Shown: one piece after another, positions 13,914 to 25,322 of the stretch
Layout: each line of letters begins with the position of its first letter
How positions within the stretch are numbered: position 1 is the first letter of the stretch
Assembly: GCA_018389105.1 (NCBI GenBank)
Contig: JACATO010002140.1
Coordinates: 273,501 to 337,500 of the forward strand
DNA from: Nautilus pompilius
Taxonomy: Eukaryota; Mollusca; Cephalopoda; Nautilida; Nautilidae
Length of the DNA stretch: 64,000 nucleotides
Direction of reading: 5' to 3'
Translations under genes and position numbers: made by a program
Notes under the pieces: model-generated
What the model saw: the letters and a program-made list of their open reading frames with translations, nothing else
What the model was told of the DNA's origin: nothing
Databases searched by the model: none

Positions 13914-16900
13914 ATATACTGAAAGTAGAAGTACATTCCTTCCTCTATTATTAAAATACGCTTACGAACTAAGGTTTTATAAAAGATTGTAATCTCCCCT
14001 GTTGTTTGAGAGCACGTGAGAGCAATAAAGTTCAGAATAACTAACTATTTTCTTTTTCTTCAAATTATTCATGTAAAACGTCCGTGTATTCTCTCCGAAC
14101 TATCCTCACTCTTAGTAAGGAATGGGCACCAAGCGTGGACGATGCACGTCGGTGCTTTAAACAAGGGAACAGTCATCTCTGGCTTCCTCAAGCGGAACAG
14201 TTCTGTTCAGTCACCTGGGATTCCGTCACCTACCTACCGTCTCACTACGCCGCCTATCCACTTAGAGTTCTATTGCATAGTCGTGCCGAGATGTTCCCCT
14301 TCTCAACCATATGTTAATAAGCCACGCTGCAGGTAGTGGCATGATCATCGCGACCTGTATGGATACATTAAGGTGTGCTGCACCAAAACTGCAGGCCACA
14401 TAAGATGTTTCGGCAGTGTACCGCACCATCCGGTCCAACAAACTTTAAATCGATGCGAATATGCAGGAAGGAAACATTTTAGATTAAATTTCCCATCAGC
14501 TAGCTCGCGTAAATGGAGATCGGCGCTGGGACAGATGACACCAGAGCCGTTCTAATGAGGCCAGTCTGGAATAGAATAAAACTTCGTGATCGTGTCCATC
14601 CGGGAACTCCATAATAAATAACATCCCAAATAAAACTGAATCAGGGGAAAGTAAAAGGGTTCTTTTGGTAGGAGATTACGTACAGGTTTATATCAGGTAA
14701 GGAAATACACAAAAATATTCCTCCCATAATTAAAATTTTGTTCACCTAAAGACTGACACAAATTCCTCTGCATGTAGCAACTTATTAAAATTCTAATAAA
14801 TATTCAAATCAGAAATCGATTTGTGGAGTGTAGAGGAAAACAAGTGGGCCCAGAGAGAGAGAGAAGACGTAATTCTAGCATAAAGGATTAAACAGAAACT
14901 AATTAGAGGCAGTCAGCAGACGGTGCGGTCCCGCCTGGCGCCAATGCACGATGTTTATGACCTCCTGTTTATATTGGCTGTTCAATGGAATACGGACCAT
15001 GAGTAATCTTACATAGACCCGTTTTTAATGCAGCCTCCTGCGTATGGCTGAGGCTGATGCCAGTCTTCTTGTGGCCGGGGAGACATCAGAAGCAAGCTGG
15101 ATCGGTGCTGACGTTCTGTTTTTCCGAGCCGAAAGTGACACAGCGATTGTCTTCCGGAGTTGTAGGCCGTGTTCCACTCAGAACTGTTGTCTAGACAGTA
15201 TCTCCACGTCCAGTCGAAATATTCACCGTAGCCGAGAAACCACACTTCTTTTCGTATTTTCTATTCCGTCGCCCGTGACCGTCCAGCCTCTATCCTACCA
15301 GCAGTCCTCCACCTTAGAGAAACTTCCGGTTACATGTCTGCGATACTGCCCTTCAAAACGAACATTCTAACAAAGCCAGAACTGATATAAAAAAAAAAAA
15401 ACAGGACAGTTTATTTATATTCTATCAGTTTAGAAATTTAAACCCTCTCCGCTTTGTTGCCCTTTTATATCATATGCAATAATTTTCTCTTTTTGTTTTG
15501 TCGTATCTATTGTTTTATTTTACTTTATATATTATTCTTTCGTTTGGTCATTTTTCTTTCAGTGCCCCCTCCCACTCTCTGCCGACCAACATCGAACTTG
15601 GTAAAACTAAATATATTTCATCTTCACGTAACATTATACAGAAATTTGAAAATAAAGCTGTATTTTATGTAGTTTTTATTGACGCTCCTTTTATTTGACA
15701 TTTACTAGTATTTATTCATGAAGAAGAACGATACAGGGTGATAATTAACTTTGCAAATAGAAACAGAGTTCATCGGATGTAGAAAGAAATTATTTGATAT
15801 TTGTTTTGCGATGACGAATTTCTTCGATGCATTAAAAAGTTGAAACTGGAGTGGTGATGGTTCTCGCTCTTGCTTCTGCCAAGTTCTTAATCCCTTTTGA
15901 AACTTCCATTTGTTAGAGTCCGTTTTTTCAGCTTGTAAGGATAATATCGGCTTACCAGATCGATTGATATTTAGGCACTGAAATTGTAACGAGATTTGGC
16001 GTACTCTGGATTAACCCTCGCAGAACAGACAGGTTCAGAGGATCGCCGGGGTCGGCGCAGAACTACCGAGCCAGGAACCGATCAATGGCCAAAACCTTAA
16101 CGAGCAAGCGCACTACATCAATAGAAATGCGAAAATAACAGATTAACAGCGACCTGACAAATTTCTCTTCCGATACAGGTAATCCAATATGTTACATATG
16201 CCGAAATGGTTAGTTAGAAAAATAATGAAAAATTCTAACTTTCGAAAACTTTTCCTTACCAGCTTCATTCGGGTTGAGTTTTCACTAAAGGTTTGCATTA
16301 AGTGTTTCTATCCTTTAGTTTGTTTCAGTGATTTCAGTTGATCTTTAATCCGATAAGATTTTATTCTGTTTTTGCATCATCGCTTTACCTTACTGTGCCA
16401 GATAAACTTCCCAATCTGATATTACCTTTTTTGTGGATGGTTAAAGTTTCGTATCAGATACCATAGGTATCTATGGTAGATTTCTTACATTTTCTTTAAA
16501 TAGCTGCGCTGCTCATGATTACTGACGGAGCAATCTGTACTACTTGACAGCGATTACATGGCCATACATGGTCCGATGACCTGTGAACTTTTATTCTGCT
16601 CTTTTGTGGGTTTCTGTGCCTTGTCAATGTATGTCCTACCGTAGCCAGAAAAGACGAAGCAAGCTGTATCCACGGCAGACCCCTGGGTCTTGCTTTAGAG
16701 CCAAAACATCAACTGAGTTCTTACTGTTACAATGCTTCGGTGGATCATATAGAAGTACTTAAAGCCTGGGCTTAAGGAATAAAATTGTGGTGGTATTTGG
16801 CTCCGTTCTGATAGCTATTTATTGGCTCATCTCTGCTGTGGTTCTGATAAACTGCGCAAGTTAGCCACTGTCCTCGAAGCCGAAAATCATCTTAGTTCCG

Positions 16901-17451
16901 CACAACTTTCTTTACCATGCTGTTACACGCATTTTTCCGTTTTATTTCGACTTCCAATGGACTTATATATTGTAGAAAGCAACCAATGTGTGCTTCTCCC
17001 TTCTAACACCAGTCAGCAGTTTGACTACAAGAAAGTGGCTATTACGTTTCTTCACCATGGTAAAATGTGACAATTCGGTGAAAGTTCAGATAACTTAGAG
17101 TGATCTCCCCTAACATACGACCAGATAAGGAATGCGTCATCCAGTGGTCATGTCTATGGATTCTTGTTAGTAGATATTATTGCTGGGCCTTATGTGAATA
17201 AATTTTCGATGTTAAGGCTGATTGTGTATCTGAATGTTGGACAGACCAGTTCCTAATATTGTCTAATAAATTATAAGTTTTATGTATGCAGCGCCGCTCT
17301 GTCGAAAAAGAGAAACCAGAACTTTCTAAAGATGTTTTTGGCATAAAACGGTGCGCTGATCCACGGTAACTTATCGTGAGTCTCATTGTATCATTAATCT
17401 TCGTCAGACCTATGCAGGAGGTGGCTTTTTATAGTAATGTGATTCATTTTT
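13914..17451. other. no supported gene
   Basis: Moderate-GC patches at 14.1-14.6 kb and 15.0-15.4 kb give frames of 60-108 codons on both strands. No domain, start context or splice pair stands out. A perfect 8-base inverted repeat with a 4-base loop lies at 16459-16478. Confidence 0.45.
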
Positions 17452-17700
17452 GCGGCGTGGCCTAACGGGTAGCAAGTTAGCTTGTGAACCGGAGGGTTGC
17501 GGGTTCGATCCCCGGTGAAGTCGGAGGTGCGTGCAGCTGCTGCTGAGAGCCAACAGAGCTTTAAAAAGCTGTACAGGATGATGGCATTCACTTACCTCCC
17601 TGCTAACTCGCACTGGGCCAGCGCGGCAGGGTTTGTCCCATTTCTCCTCGTACAATCTGTCCAACAACGGACTTCAACTGGCTGGTGACGTGACGATTCA
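17452..17700 (+). mobile_element. tRNA-derived SINE, plus strand
   Basis: The first 73 bases resemble a tRNA. An A box, TGGCCTAACGG, lies at 17458-17468 and a B box, GGTTCGATCC, at 17502-17511. Their 44-base spacing is that of a tRNA gene and of the split RNA polymerase III promoter. The sequence beyond the tRNA part (to about 17700) is unrelated to tRNA, which is the structure of a tRNA-derived SINE and not of a functional tRNA. The 3' limit is approximate. Cephalopods are known to carry several such SINE families. Confidence 0.75.
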
Positions 17701-17939
17701 TTCTTACCTATTTCATCTTAGGTTTCTTCCAGTCGGTATTGTTGAATCCTTAGACATCATTTTGTAGTTTTTTGATTTTATTTCATTATTACCAATTGGT
17801 TAATTATAACTGCGGCTTCCCCCCGTTGAACCTGGAAGGACTATGGGAGCTCTTATCCCTCTTTACCTGCACATTATGATATTGAAGCTGCAATATTTAC
17901 AGAATAATCCTGGCTTATTAAAGAAATACTCATTCCTGA

Positions 17940-18262
17940 CGTCTTCGCGTCATCCGGTTCTAACTTCGAGATGGAAGACGTGTCGCAGAAATGAGTTAGA
18001 AAGGGAAGGTACCAACTTCAGTGAGTTACCTCGGTGCGGTTGGAAGGATCTCGGCCGTGATCAAGATAAAATCCAGTGGAAATTTGCCGGTGAAACATTT
18101 ACTACAAGCATCCGAAAAATCTCTACTAGAATTATTAAACCAACGTGGGTCGCGTAGTGAAAGAGAGAGAAAGGGAAAGCAAATAAACTGGTCCAGACCA
18201 GGATTCGAACCCAGGCTATCATACCATGCCGACTACTACTGGACTGCCGCGCTGCATAAATA
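17940..18262 (-). mobile_element. tRNA-derived SINE, minus strand
   Basis: Read on the minus strand, a tRNA-like head runs from about 18262 down to 18188. The B box reads GGTTCGAATCC (complement of 18201-18211), and an A-box-like segment lies about 44 bases upstream (about 18235-18248). The body follows leftwards to about 17940, where the limit is uncertain. The head differs from that of the neighbouring plus-strand SINE, so the two are probably different subfamilies. They lie less than 300 bases apart, pointing toward each other. Confidence 0.65.
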
Positions 18263-18265
18263 GTT

Positions 18266-19822
18266 GGCTTAGAAAATCAATTTCGCATTTTTATCAAACT
18301 TAAATCTAAATTACAAATTCTTGCATGGCGAACTGGTGAATAAATTTAGAATATAGTTAAAATTTCGTTCAGAATTTCGATTATACTGATATTCCTATAC
18401 ATTTTCTCCTACAAGATAAAAAGTATTAATAAATCGAAATGGGAGATAACTCTAAAAATATCATTTTACTTTCGGGCCGCAATTCAATTAATTTTTGACA
18501 GTGATTCTCATCTAAGGGAAACCATCATTAAAGTAAGGTAATGTATGGTCCAGTTATATATATATGTACACATGTACACGGTTACCACGTGACAAAATCT
18601 TGAAATGCCGTTATCTCTAGAAAGGAAAACAATTAAGATATCAAAATCAACTTGATAAATAATAGATTACCATGGTTCATGTCCGTGTATTGACACTTTA
18701 TCAGCATGATGAATAAAATAATATTAATTTTTAAAAATATATATAATAATACGTTGACTATACCCACTTTTTAGTATTCGGTTTTTCTATCCAATGAAAG
18801 CCTTGCAAGTGGTGAAAGGGTCTTTCTTGTGGAATCATTTTCACATTTATTAGTGTGCATGTAACCGTAAACAGACAAAGGAAACGAAATTGTATAAAAA
18901 ACAGTTTTAAGCTTTATAAAAATATTCAGCACTTATTTAAAAAAAAACTGCGTGACATTTTAACTAAAAATCAAGCATCTCACAGAAATATTGTTGTCAA
19001 AGCAGATAAATCCTGGTTAATTACCTTCAATTTAAGATGCGTCATTATATCTAATTAGTAATATGCAAAATAAATATCCCCTAACAAAAGGAATTTTTTT
19101 TTTTGCCTTTGGCGACAATCATAAGGAACCAAAACTGCCATCTTGACGTGGCATTTACCTTAGATGATAGGCGAAAGCAAGATAACGTAATGGAAATGTC
19201 GTTTAGAGATGGTTTATCGTAATCGTGGTAAAGGTATCCTAGCTATTTTTAACGACTTTCATTTCGGTTCATGTTCTACACGCGAAACACATGCAGCCTT
19301 CGTAAAGAACGGAAGTGGCGGGGTAGAAAGGCAGGGGGACGGGTGGTAAGTAAAATTTTTAAATGACGTCACGGCGACAATGTTCTCGTGCTTGTTGCTT
19401 TGTTAGGAACCTGCGAAACCAGGTGATATAACTTAGCAGTTGGGAAGGCTCGGCGAACCACTGTTTGGGTTTCGAACAAATAATCAATTTGCCATCGCTG
19501 TTCTATCGATTTTTGCTTATTGTTTCTGAAAAAATGGAGTTGTTTAGAAAACCGGAAGTGCGCTTTTATCGGTTTCCAGTTTATGACTTCCGGGTGAAAT
19601 CAACATTTTAAATGCAATAAAAAAAAAACTTTATTATTATTATTATTATTATTATACAGTCACAGAGATAGGCGAAATATTTGTCATTCAGATCAGCTGC
19701 AGTTTTTATGAAATAACATATTTGTTAAGGGATTTTAAGTATTTAAAGGTAAATATAAATAAATAAATGAAAATATTATCAGATATTTAAAATGTTTCTG
19801 GCATCATATGAAAATACAATAG
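18266..19822. other. AT-rich sequence, no gene seen
   Basis: Contains GGGAGATAACTC at 18441-18452, one occurrence of a motif that recurs in the window, and a short (TTA)n run at 19631-19655. A possible diverged copy of the dispersed repeat lies near 19150-19175. No coding signal is seen. Confidence 0.55.
19631..19655. repeat. (TTA)8 microsatellite
   Basis: About eight uninterrupted TTA units. This is the shortest of the ATT-type arrays in the window. Confidence 0.9.
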
Positions 19823-20898
19823 TATCAGGTCGTTGCAGAAGTTTTGTCAGTTTTTATGTTATGTCAATTTGGGGTTCATTTTTTGCATACTTGTGAAAGT
19901 GTATATAGATAAGTTATATATCGTTTTGTAGCGTGTCCTTTGGTATACGATATTATGCAAAACCTACCTTTTAAAAATAATTAAATGTATATTTGTTTCA
20001 GGGTTCTGAGTGAAGCGTGGATAGAAAAGATTTTCATGCCATTTTGCTTCACGAGTTCCAACTGGGCTAAAAGCGAGAGAGGCAACTCGTGGTGTTAAGC
20101 AGGCATGGGGCCAGGTCACAACAAATGAGCGCACAGTTCCGATCAGATGTGAGCCTCGAAGATGAGGAAGCTAGCGGACGCCCTTCCAGCTGTGAAGAAG
20201 ACCGTCTGAAAGCCTCAGTTGAAGCCGATCCACGAAAAACAGTGCGATAAATCGCTGGAGAGCTCGACGTGAGTGCTGCCACTGTTTCCCAGCATCTTGA
20301 CGCAATCAGCCAGGTAAAAAAGATTGAAAAGTGATTGTCTCATGCATTGGAGATATGCTCTTCTTCACTTTCATAAGAAACCAGCCTCCACCCAAAGAAG
20401 GTCATGGTCACCGTCTGGTAGACTGCAACTGGTGGCATCTACTATAACTTCTTGCAACCTGGCGAAATCATCGCAGCTGAAAGGTACTGTCGTGATTTAA
20501 ACGTTGTACATCAGAAACTCTCCCACCGACAGCCGGCCGCCACCGGTCAGTCGAAGAAGAGGCCCCATCCCGCCCCTCGACAATGATCGACCTCATGCAG
20601 CCTCCTATTCCCAGACCTTTCTCCCACAGACCACCACCTCTTCAAACACCTCGACAGCTTCCTCCGTATGAAATCCTCCTCCAACCGAGCAGCAACTGAA
20701 ACTTCCTTCCATCAGTTTATCGACTCCAGAAATCCAGATGTTTTCCAAAATGGTATAAATGCCCCTGTAACTCGTTGGCAGAAGTCTATGGATTGCAAGG
20801 GAGCTTACTCTGGTTAGCAAACTTCACCTTTCGGCAACGACATGAAGTTTCATTTTTTGCGGTAAAAAAACCGACAAAACCTTTGTAACAACCTGATA
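19823..20898 (+). mobile_element. mariner element, decayed, with intact inverted ends
   Basis: The left end starts TATCAGGTCGTTGCAGAAG at 19823, and the reverse complement of the right end (ending 20898) reads TATCAGGTTGTTACAAAGG. The match continues through GTTTTGTC(A/G)GTTTTT, giving inverted ends of roughly 30 bases with few differences. Both ends have the TA dinucleotide expected of a Tc1/mariner target duplication. A mariner-type transposase relic fills the right two thirds. The total of 1,076 bases is shorter than a typical 1.3 kb mariner, in line with internal deletions. Confidence 0.88.
20010..20850 (+). pseudogene. mariner (SETMAR-type) transposase pseudogene
   Basis: The helix-turn-helix part is readable as SGRPSSCEEDRLKASVEADP followed by RKTV.IAGELDVSAATVSQHL (about 20172-20298). 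It then jumps to LHPKKVMVTVW (20386-20418), NFLQPGEIIAAERYC, LDNDRPHAA with the second catalytic Asp at 20579-20581, and DLSPTDHHLFKHLDSFL with the third Asp at 20629-20631. FIDSRNPDVFQNGIN follows. The segment with the first catalytic Asp is missing between about 20335 and 20386. The second-to-third Asp interval is 50 bases, not the usual 34 codons. With the stops and frameshifts it cannot be active. Confidence 0.85.
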
Positions 20899-21023
20899 CA
20901 ATGTAAAGAGAAAATATACACGTTATGTATTAAATATAATAACGATTAATAAAATGTATGGTTTCAAATGTGATTTACATAAAATATAGACTTGATTACT
21001 AATTTGTCCTTACTTAAATTAGC

Positions 21024-21074
<51 letters not shown>

Positions 21075-21103
21075 TATAATAATAATAATAAATAATAATA
21101 ATA

Positions 21104-21170
<67 letters not shown>
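21024..21170. repeat. (AAT)n microsatellite
   Basis: About 147 bases of AAT/ATA trinucleotide repeat with three single-base interruptions, followed by a short GTT run. Confidence 0.97.
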
Positions 21171-21171
<1 letters not shown>

Positions 21172-21184
21172 GTTGTTGTTGTCA

Positions 21185-22504
21185 CATGTGTAATGTCACT
21201 ACAAGTCAAAAAAGTGGCTCTCTTCAGACACTGATATGTTCGCTTTAAGCCGACACAAAATTCACAATAATCGTATTTAAAGAACGCCAATCACATACAT
21301 CGAGCGAGTTTGGATGACTTTTGTGATACAAAGCCTAGTTGTTCAACATTCTATTTCCATTGGCCTTGGAGTCATCCAGAGGATTCTGGGACAACTGTGA
21401 CGTCCATCTATTGTTCCGACGCCAGAATATTGCTTTTCGAGTTGTGACAATAATGCACACCACTTTTCTAGTGGTCCGGAATTAATTAATTGATTTCAAA
21501 CTTTCTTCCTGATAGTTTCTGTCTTATTGATTCTCGCTTTCGATCTATTACATTAGCTTGCGGTATCTTATTATGAACTCGTCCGTTCTATTTACGGTAT
21601 CAGGCCCGCGATAGAATCTGCTTGGTTTACATTGTGATTGGCTGCTCTCGATACCATTCTCAATTCTAAATTCAGTATTGCCAGTAAACGTAGCGGGACT
21701 TCGAACTCGACCTTAGTTAATTGACAACGATAGAAACGGTGACGCGAAACGAAAGTCGGTTTCTCTGATTTGAAATTGGCGTGGGCCGTTATACCCTAAC
21801 CCTGCCGCCATTGGTCGGGTGGCACAGTCACCTTACAGTGTCACGATAGGCCAGCCCATGGCTTCACCCGCCGGCTACTCAGGCTTCATTCTGCATCTAT
21901 AATTGTAGATCTCTAGTCAGGTTTTCCGGATAGTCGCTGTCGAGATTCTGCTATTAAGTCTCGACTCTTTTGCTCTTTGACCATCGCATGTAAGACCCCG
22001 ACGGCGCCTAGGTGACTCGTTTGGTCACCAGGGCGGATGTCTCACGCCTCCTTCTTCCAGTACATTGCTGGGAGATGCCCTTAAGCCTAAGAAACTCGGG
22101 TCCGCGTTCGCCAAGAAAAAGAACCGGTTTAAAGGTTTCATAGCATCCAACTGTTCTTCAAATGAAGCTGTACCTTCAGACACGCGATCACATAGTGTGC
22201 CGGGTCTTCTTTTCATAAGCAAAAAAACGTCTCTATCTTATCTGTTTTCGATACTAATTAAAAGTTGACTTATTTATAACAAACAATTTTATTTCTGTTT
22301 CACCTTCCTTTGCCTACCGTTTTGTACTGTCTTCAGGATAACTTTGAGCTCTGCACGACACAGAGGCGATTCTCTTATGCCCGCACTCTCCACTCGCTAG
22401 GCATTCGAAAAGATCCGACTGTTTAATCCTGCTCGCTTATATCTTTCTTTTGCCAGCCAGTATCCTCGTTTGGCTTCTGATGTATCCTTGACATTCTTCT
22501 GTAA
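21185..22504. other. no supported gene; GC-balanced unique sequence at 21.6-22.2 kb
   Basis: The part from 21.6 to 22.2 kb has more balanced base composition. It contains opposite-strand frames of about 65 codons (22025-22268) without recognisable motifs. It could be an old retroelement fragment, but no reverse transcriptase, integrase or LTR signature was found. Confidence 0.4.
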
Positions 22505-22526
22505 ACCTCTCTCTCTCTCTCCTCTC

Positions 22527-22570
<44 letters not shown>

Positions 22571-22910
22571 CTCTCTCTCTCTCTCTGTCTATTCTCTCTC
22601 TCTGTCTATTCTCTCTCTCTCTGTCTATTCTCTCTCTCTATCTATCTCTCTCTCTCTCTGTCTATTCTCTCTCTCTGTCTATTCTCTCTCTCTGTGTGTG
22701 TCTATTCTCTCTCTCTCTCTCTCTGTCTACTCTCGCTGTCTATTCTCTCTCTCTTCTCTCTCTCTCTATCTATCTCTCTCTCTTCTCTCTCTCTCTTTCT
22801 GTTTACTGACGGCATTTCTCTCTCTCTTCAGTGACGTCATCTCTCTGTACTGACGTCATCTTCTCTCACTTTGTATACTGACGTCATTCTCTCTCTCCTA
22901 CTCCTCCACT
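22505..22910. repeat. (CT)n-rich compound microsatellite
   Basis: Long CT runs are interspersed with CTAT and CTGTCTATT units, giving an approximate higher-order period of about 18-20 bases. Frames reading Ser/Leu through it are artefacts. Confidence 0.95.
22807..22886. promoter_or_regulatory. cluster of CRE palindromes (TGACGTCA x3 plus one variant)
   Basis: Perfect TGACGTCA octamers occur at 22832-22839, 22851-22858 and 22879-22886, with a one-base variant TGACGGCA at 22807-22814. Most are preceded by TAC and all are followed by T, so the unit is really TACTGACGTCAT set in CT repeat. It probably spread by tandem duplication. TGACGTCA is the CREB/ATF site; regulatory use here is inference only. 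Confidence 0.5.
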
Positions 22911-24000
22911 TCTTCTTTATATTCTGAAAGTTTCTTCTTCCTCTCCAATCTCACATTATTGATATTTGTGATCGTGTTGCATCTCAAGCATTTGTTATGA
23001 ATTTGGAAACTATTCTCTACTCTTCCGGCAGCTAATGGTACTTTTACTTCCTTCGTTTTATTTACTTCCCTGCTCCCGCCTTTCCCTTCTCTTCACGTCG
23101 ACGATTCTGCTCTGCCTTCTCCTCTCAATATCGTCTCAAACATTTGATCCCGCATTCCTCACCTTTTCGATAGCCCTTATCCCACCCCCATTCTTAATAC
23201 AATTTCTATTCAATCTGTCTCAACACTTTTCCTATCACCTTCCTCACAGTGAATCTGAAATTCGTGCCAATAATGTCGCTTCTTATCTTCTCAAACTTCT
23301 GCGCTCCAGTGGTTTCACCTGTGAATTATATATATATAAGCACTTTTTTCCTTTTGTGTTTCTGACATGACCCTTATTTACCTCATGTTTTCTTTAGCGT
23401 CTTTTGTCGTTTGCCGTTTTTATCCCTACTTCCCTGAACCTAACCGTCATTACACTGATTCTCCCAATGAGGACCCCCCCCCTTTTCGTCCAGCACTTCT
23501 CGACCGTTTACATTTGTTTCTCAATGCTGCGGTGTCCTCTTCCCATTATGACCCTTATTCTTTACACCTATTTCGAGATATTTCCGCCTGCGCACGTTTT
23601 TTAAACTTTATCGTCTTTAATTCTATTTTCTTCTTGATTATCTTTCCGATTCTTTTTTCCAATACTCTATGTATCCGACAGAGTCGCCCTCTTTCCACGA
23701 GCTCTCCCTTTGATAGATTACAATTTGGATCCCTTTTCTACGTTATATTCGTATTTCTCTATATCAGGGGTTTCTTCCCACTTGGCGAGTCTTCATTTCT
23801 GTTTCTGACTTCAGCGTTTTCTTTCGCGATTGCGAAGATGTCCCATTAAATAGAGACAGTACTTACATCAGCAGTCTTTACGTGAGACGAAACGGTGTAC
23901 GCTAGGCCGGCCACCAAGCAACAGTGATATAGCGGCCACGTCATCGCATCCTGTCGTTCACGCGTTGCGCACTGATGGCGCTAGTGATCAAGTAAACAAC
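22911..24000. other. pyrimidine-rich sequence, no supported gene
   Basis: Plus-strand frames at 23035-23370 and 23367-23849 (111 and 160 codons) are rich in Phe, Leu and Ser because the strand is T/C-rich. No signal peptide plus domain pattern, splice pair or recognisable family supports a gene. Confidence 0.5.
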
Positions 24001-24645
24001 ATGGCCGAGGAGTTGTCAGTGTGCAAGAGGAAAGAAAAAGTTGGCGATTCGTTTTTCGTGGGCCGAAGGTGTTTCGCCGACTAAAGTCCACAGAGAACTA
24101 TATGATAAACTGGAGAAAAAAAAGCATTTGAGTAGATGGACATGGTTTAGAATGACCGAACATCAGTATTAGGTAATAAAGGTCACGCTGCGGAAGGGAC
24201 AAATTTTCAAACGCGTCCATCCTTTGGTAAGGGCATGTTGCTCTTTTTTGAAGCTCCAGGAACCTATCCTTGCCCATTTAATGGGGCGTAAAGTCACAAT
24301 TATCGGTGCAGCAAACCGCGACGTGCAATGACGACAACCACTCGTAAGAGACTAGCTGTTTTATTGCAGCATGCGGATGGGAGAACACACAGCGCTCTCC
24401 GGCGACCATCGACCCTTTGAAAAGACTGCTCTCTGAACCTTTAAGACATCTCTCCTACAGTCTACATTATTTGCTCCTCCTAATTTCTTTACCGTTTTGA
24501 ACCCCTTAAAGATTCTCTCTGAGGTCGAAGGCCAGTGATCGCAGGACCCCAAAAGACGTGCATCTGTGGTTTATACAGGTTGGTAATCAAGAAACTCGAG
24601 AGTCGTTGGGATGCATTTGTTGAAAAACAGGAAGTGGAACAGTGA
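24001..24645 (+). pseudogene. second mariner-like transposase relic
   Basis: The sequence starts with MAEELSVCKRKE at 24001. After a frameshift it reads IRFSWAEGVSPTKVHREL and then HLSRWTWFRMTEH, the N-terminal helix-turn-helix of mariner transposases. Much of the centre is missing. LLQHADGRTHSAL (24361-24399) corresponds to the family motif around the second catalytic residue, usually QHDNARPH, with the Asp changed. A tail reading HLSYSLHYL and later VHLWFIQ aligns with the PYSPDL to C-terminal part. It differs from the mariner at 19823-20898 in its N-terminal sequence, so it is a separate lineage. No inverted ends were found. Confidence 0.65.
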
Positions 24646-25271
<626 letters not shown>

Positions 25272-25280
25272 ACAAAATAA

Positions 25281-25322
25281 TCTCTCTCTCTCTCCTCTCT
25301 CTCTCTCTTCTCTCTCTCTCTC
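25281..25322. repeat. (CT)n microsatellite
   Basis: About 42 bases of CT repeat begin ten bases after the ATT array and form a compound locus with it. Confidence 0.95.

Noticed and set aside
17452-17524. A functional tRNA gene
   Set aside because: Box spacing is tRNA-like, but the anticodon stem does not pair well and non-tRNA sequence continues downstream, as in a SINE.
23035-23849. Frames of 111 and 160 codons, Phe/Leu/Ser-rich, resembling membrane proteins
   Set aside because: The strand is T/C-rich, which by itself yields hydrophobic frames; no helix pattern, signal peptide or homologue is recognised.
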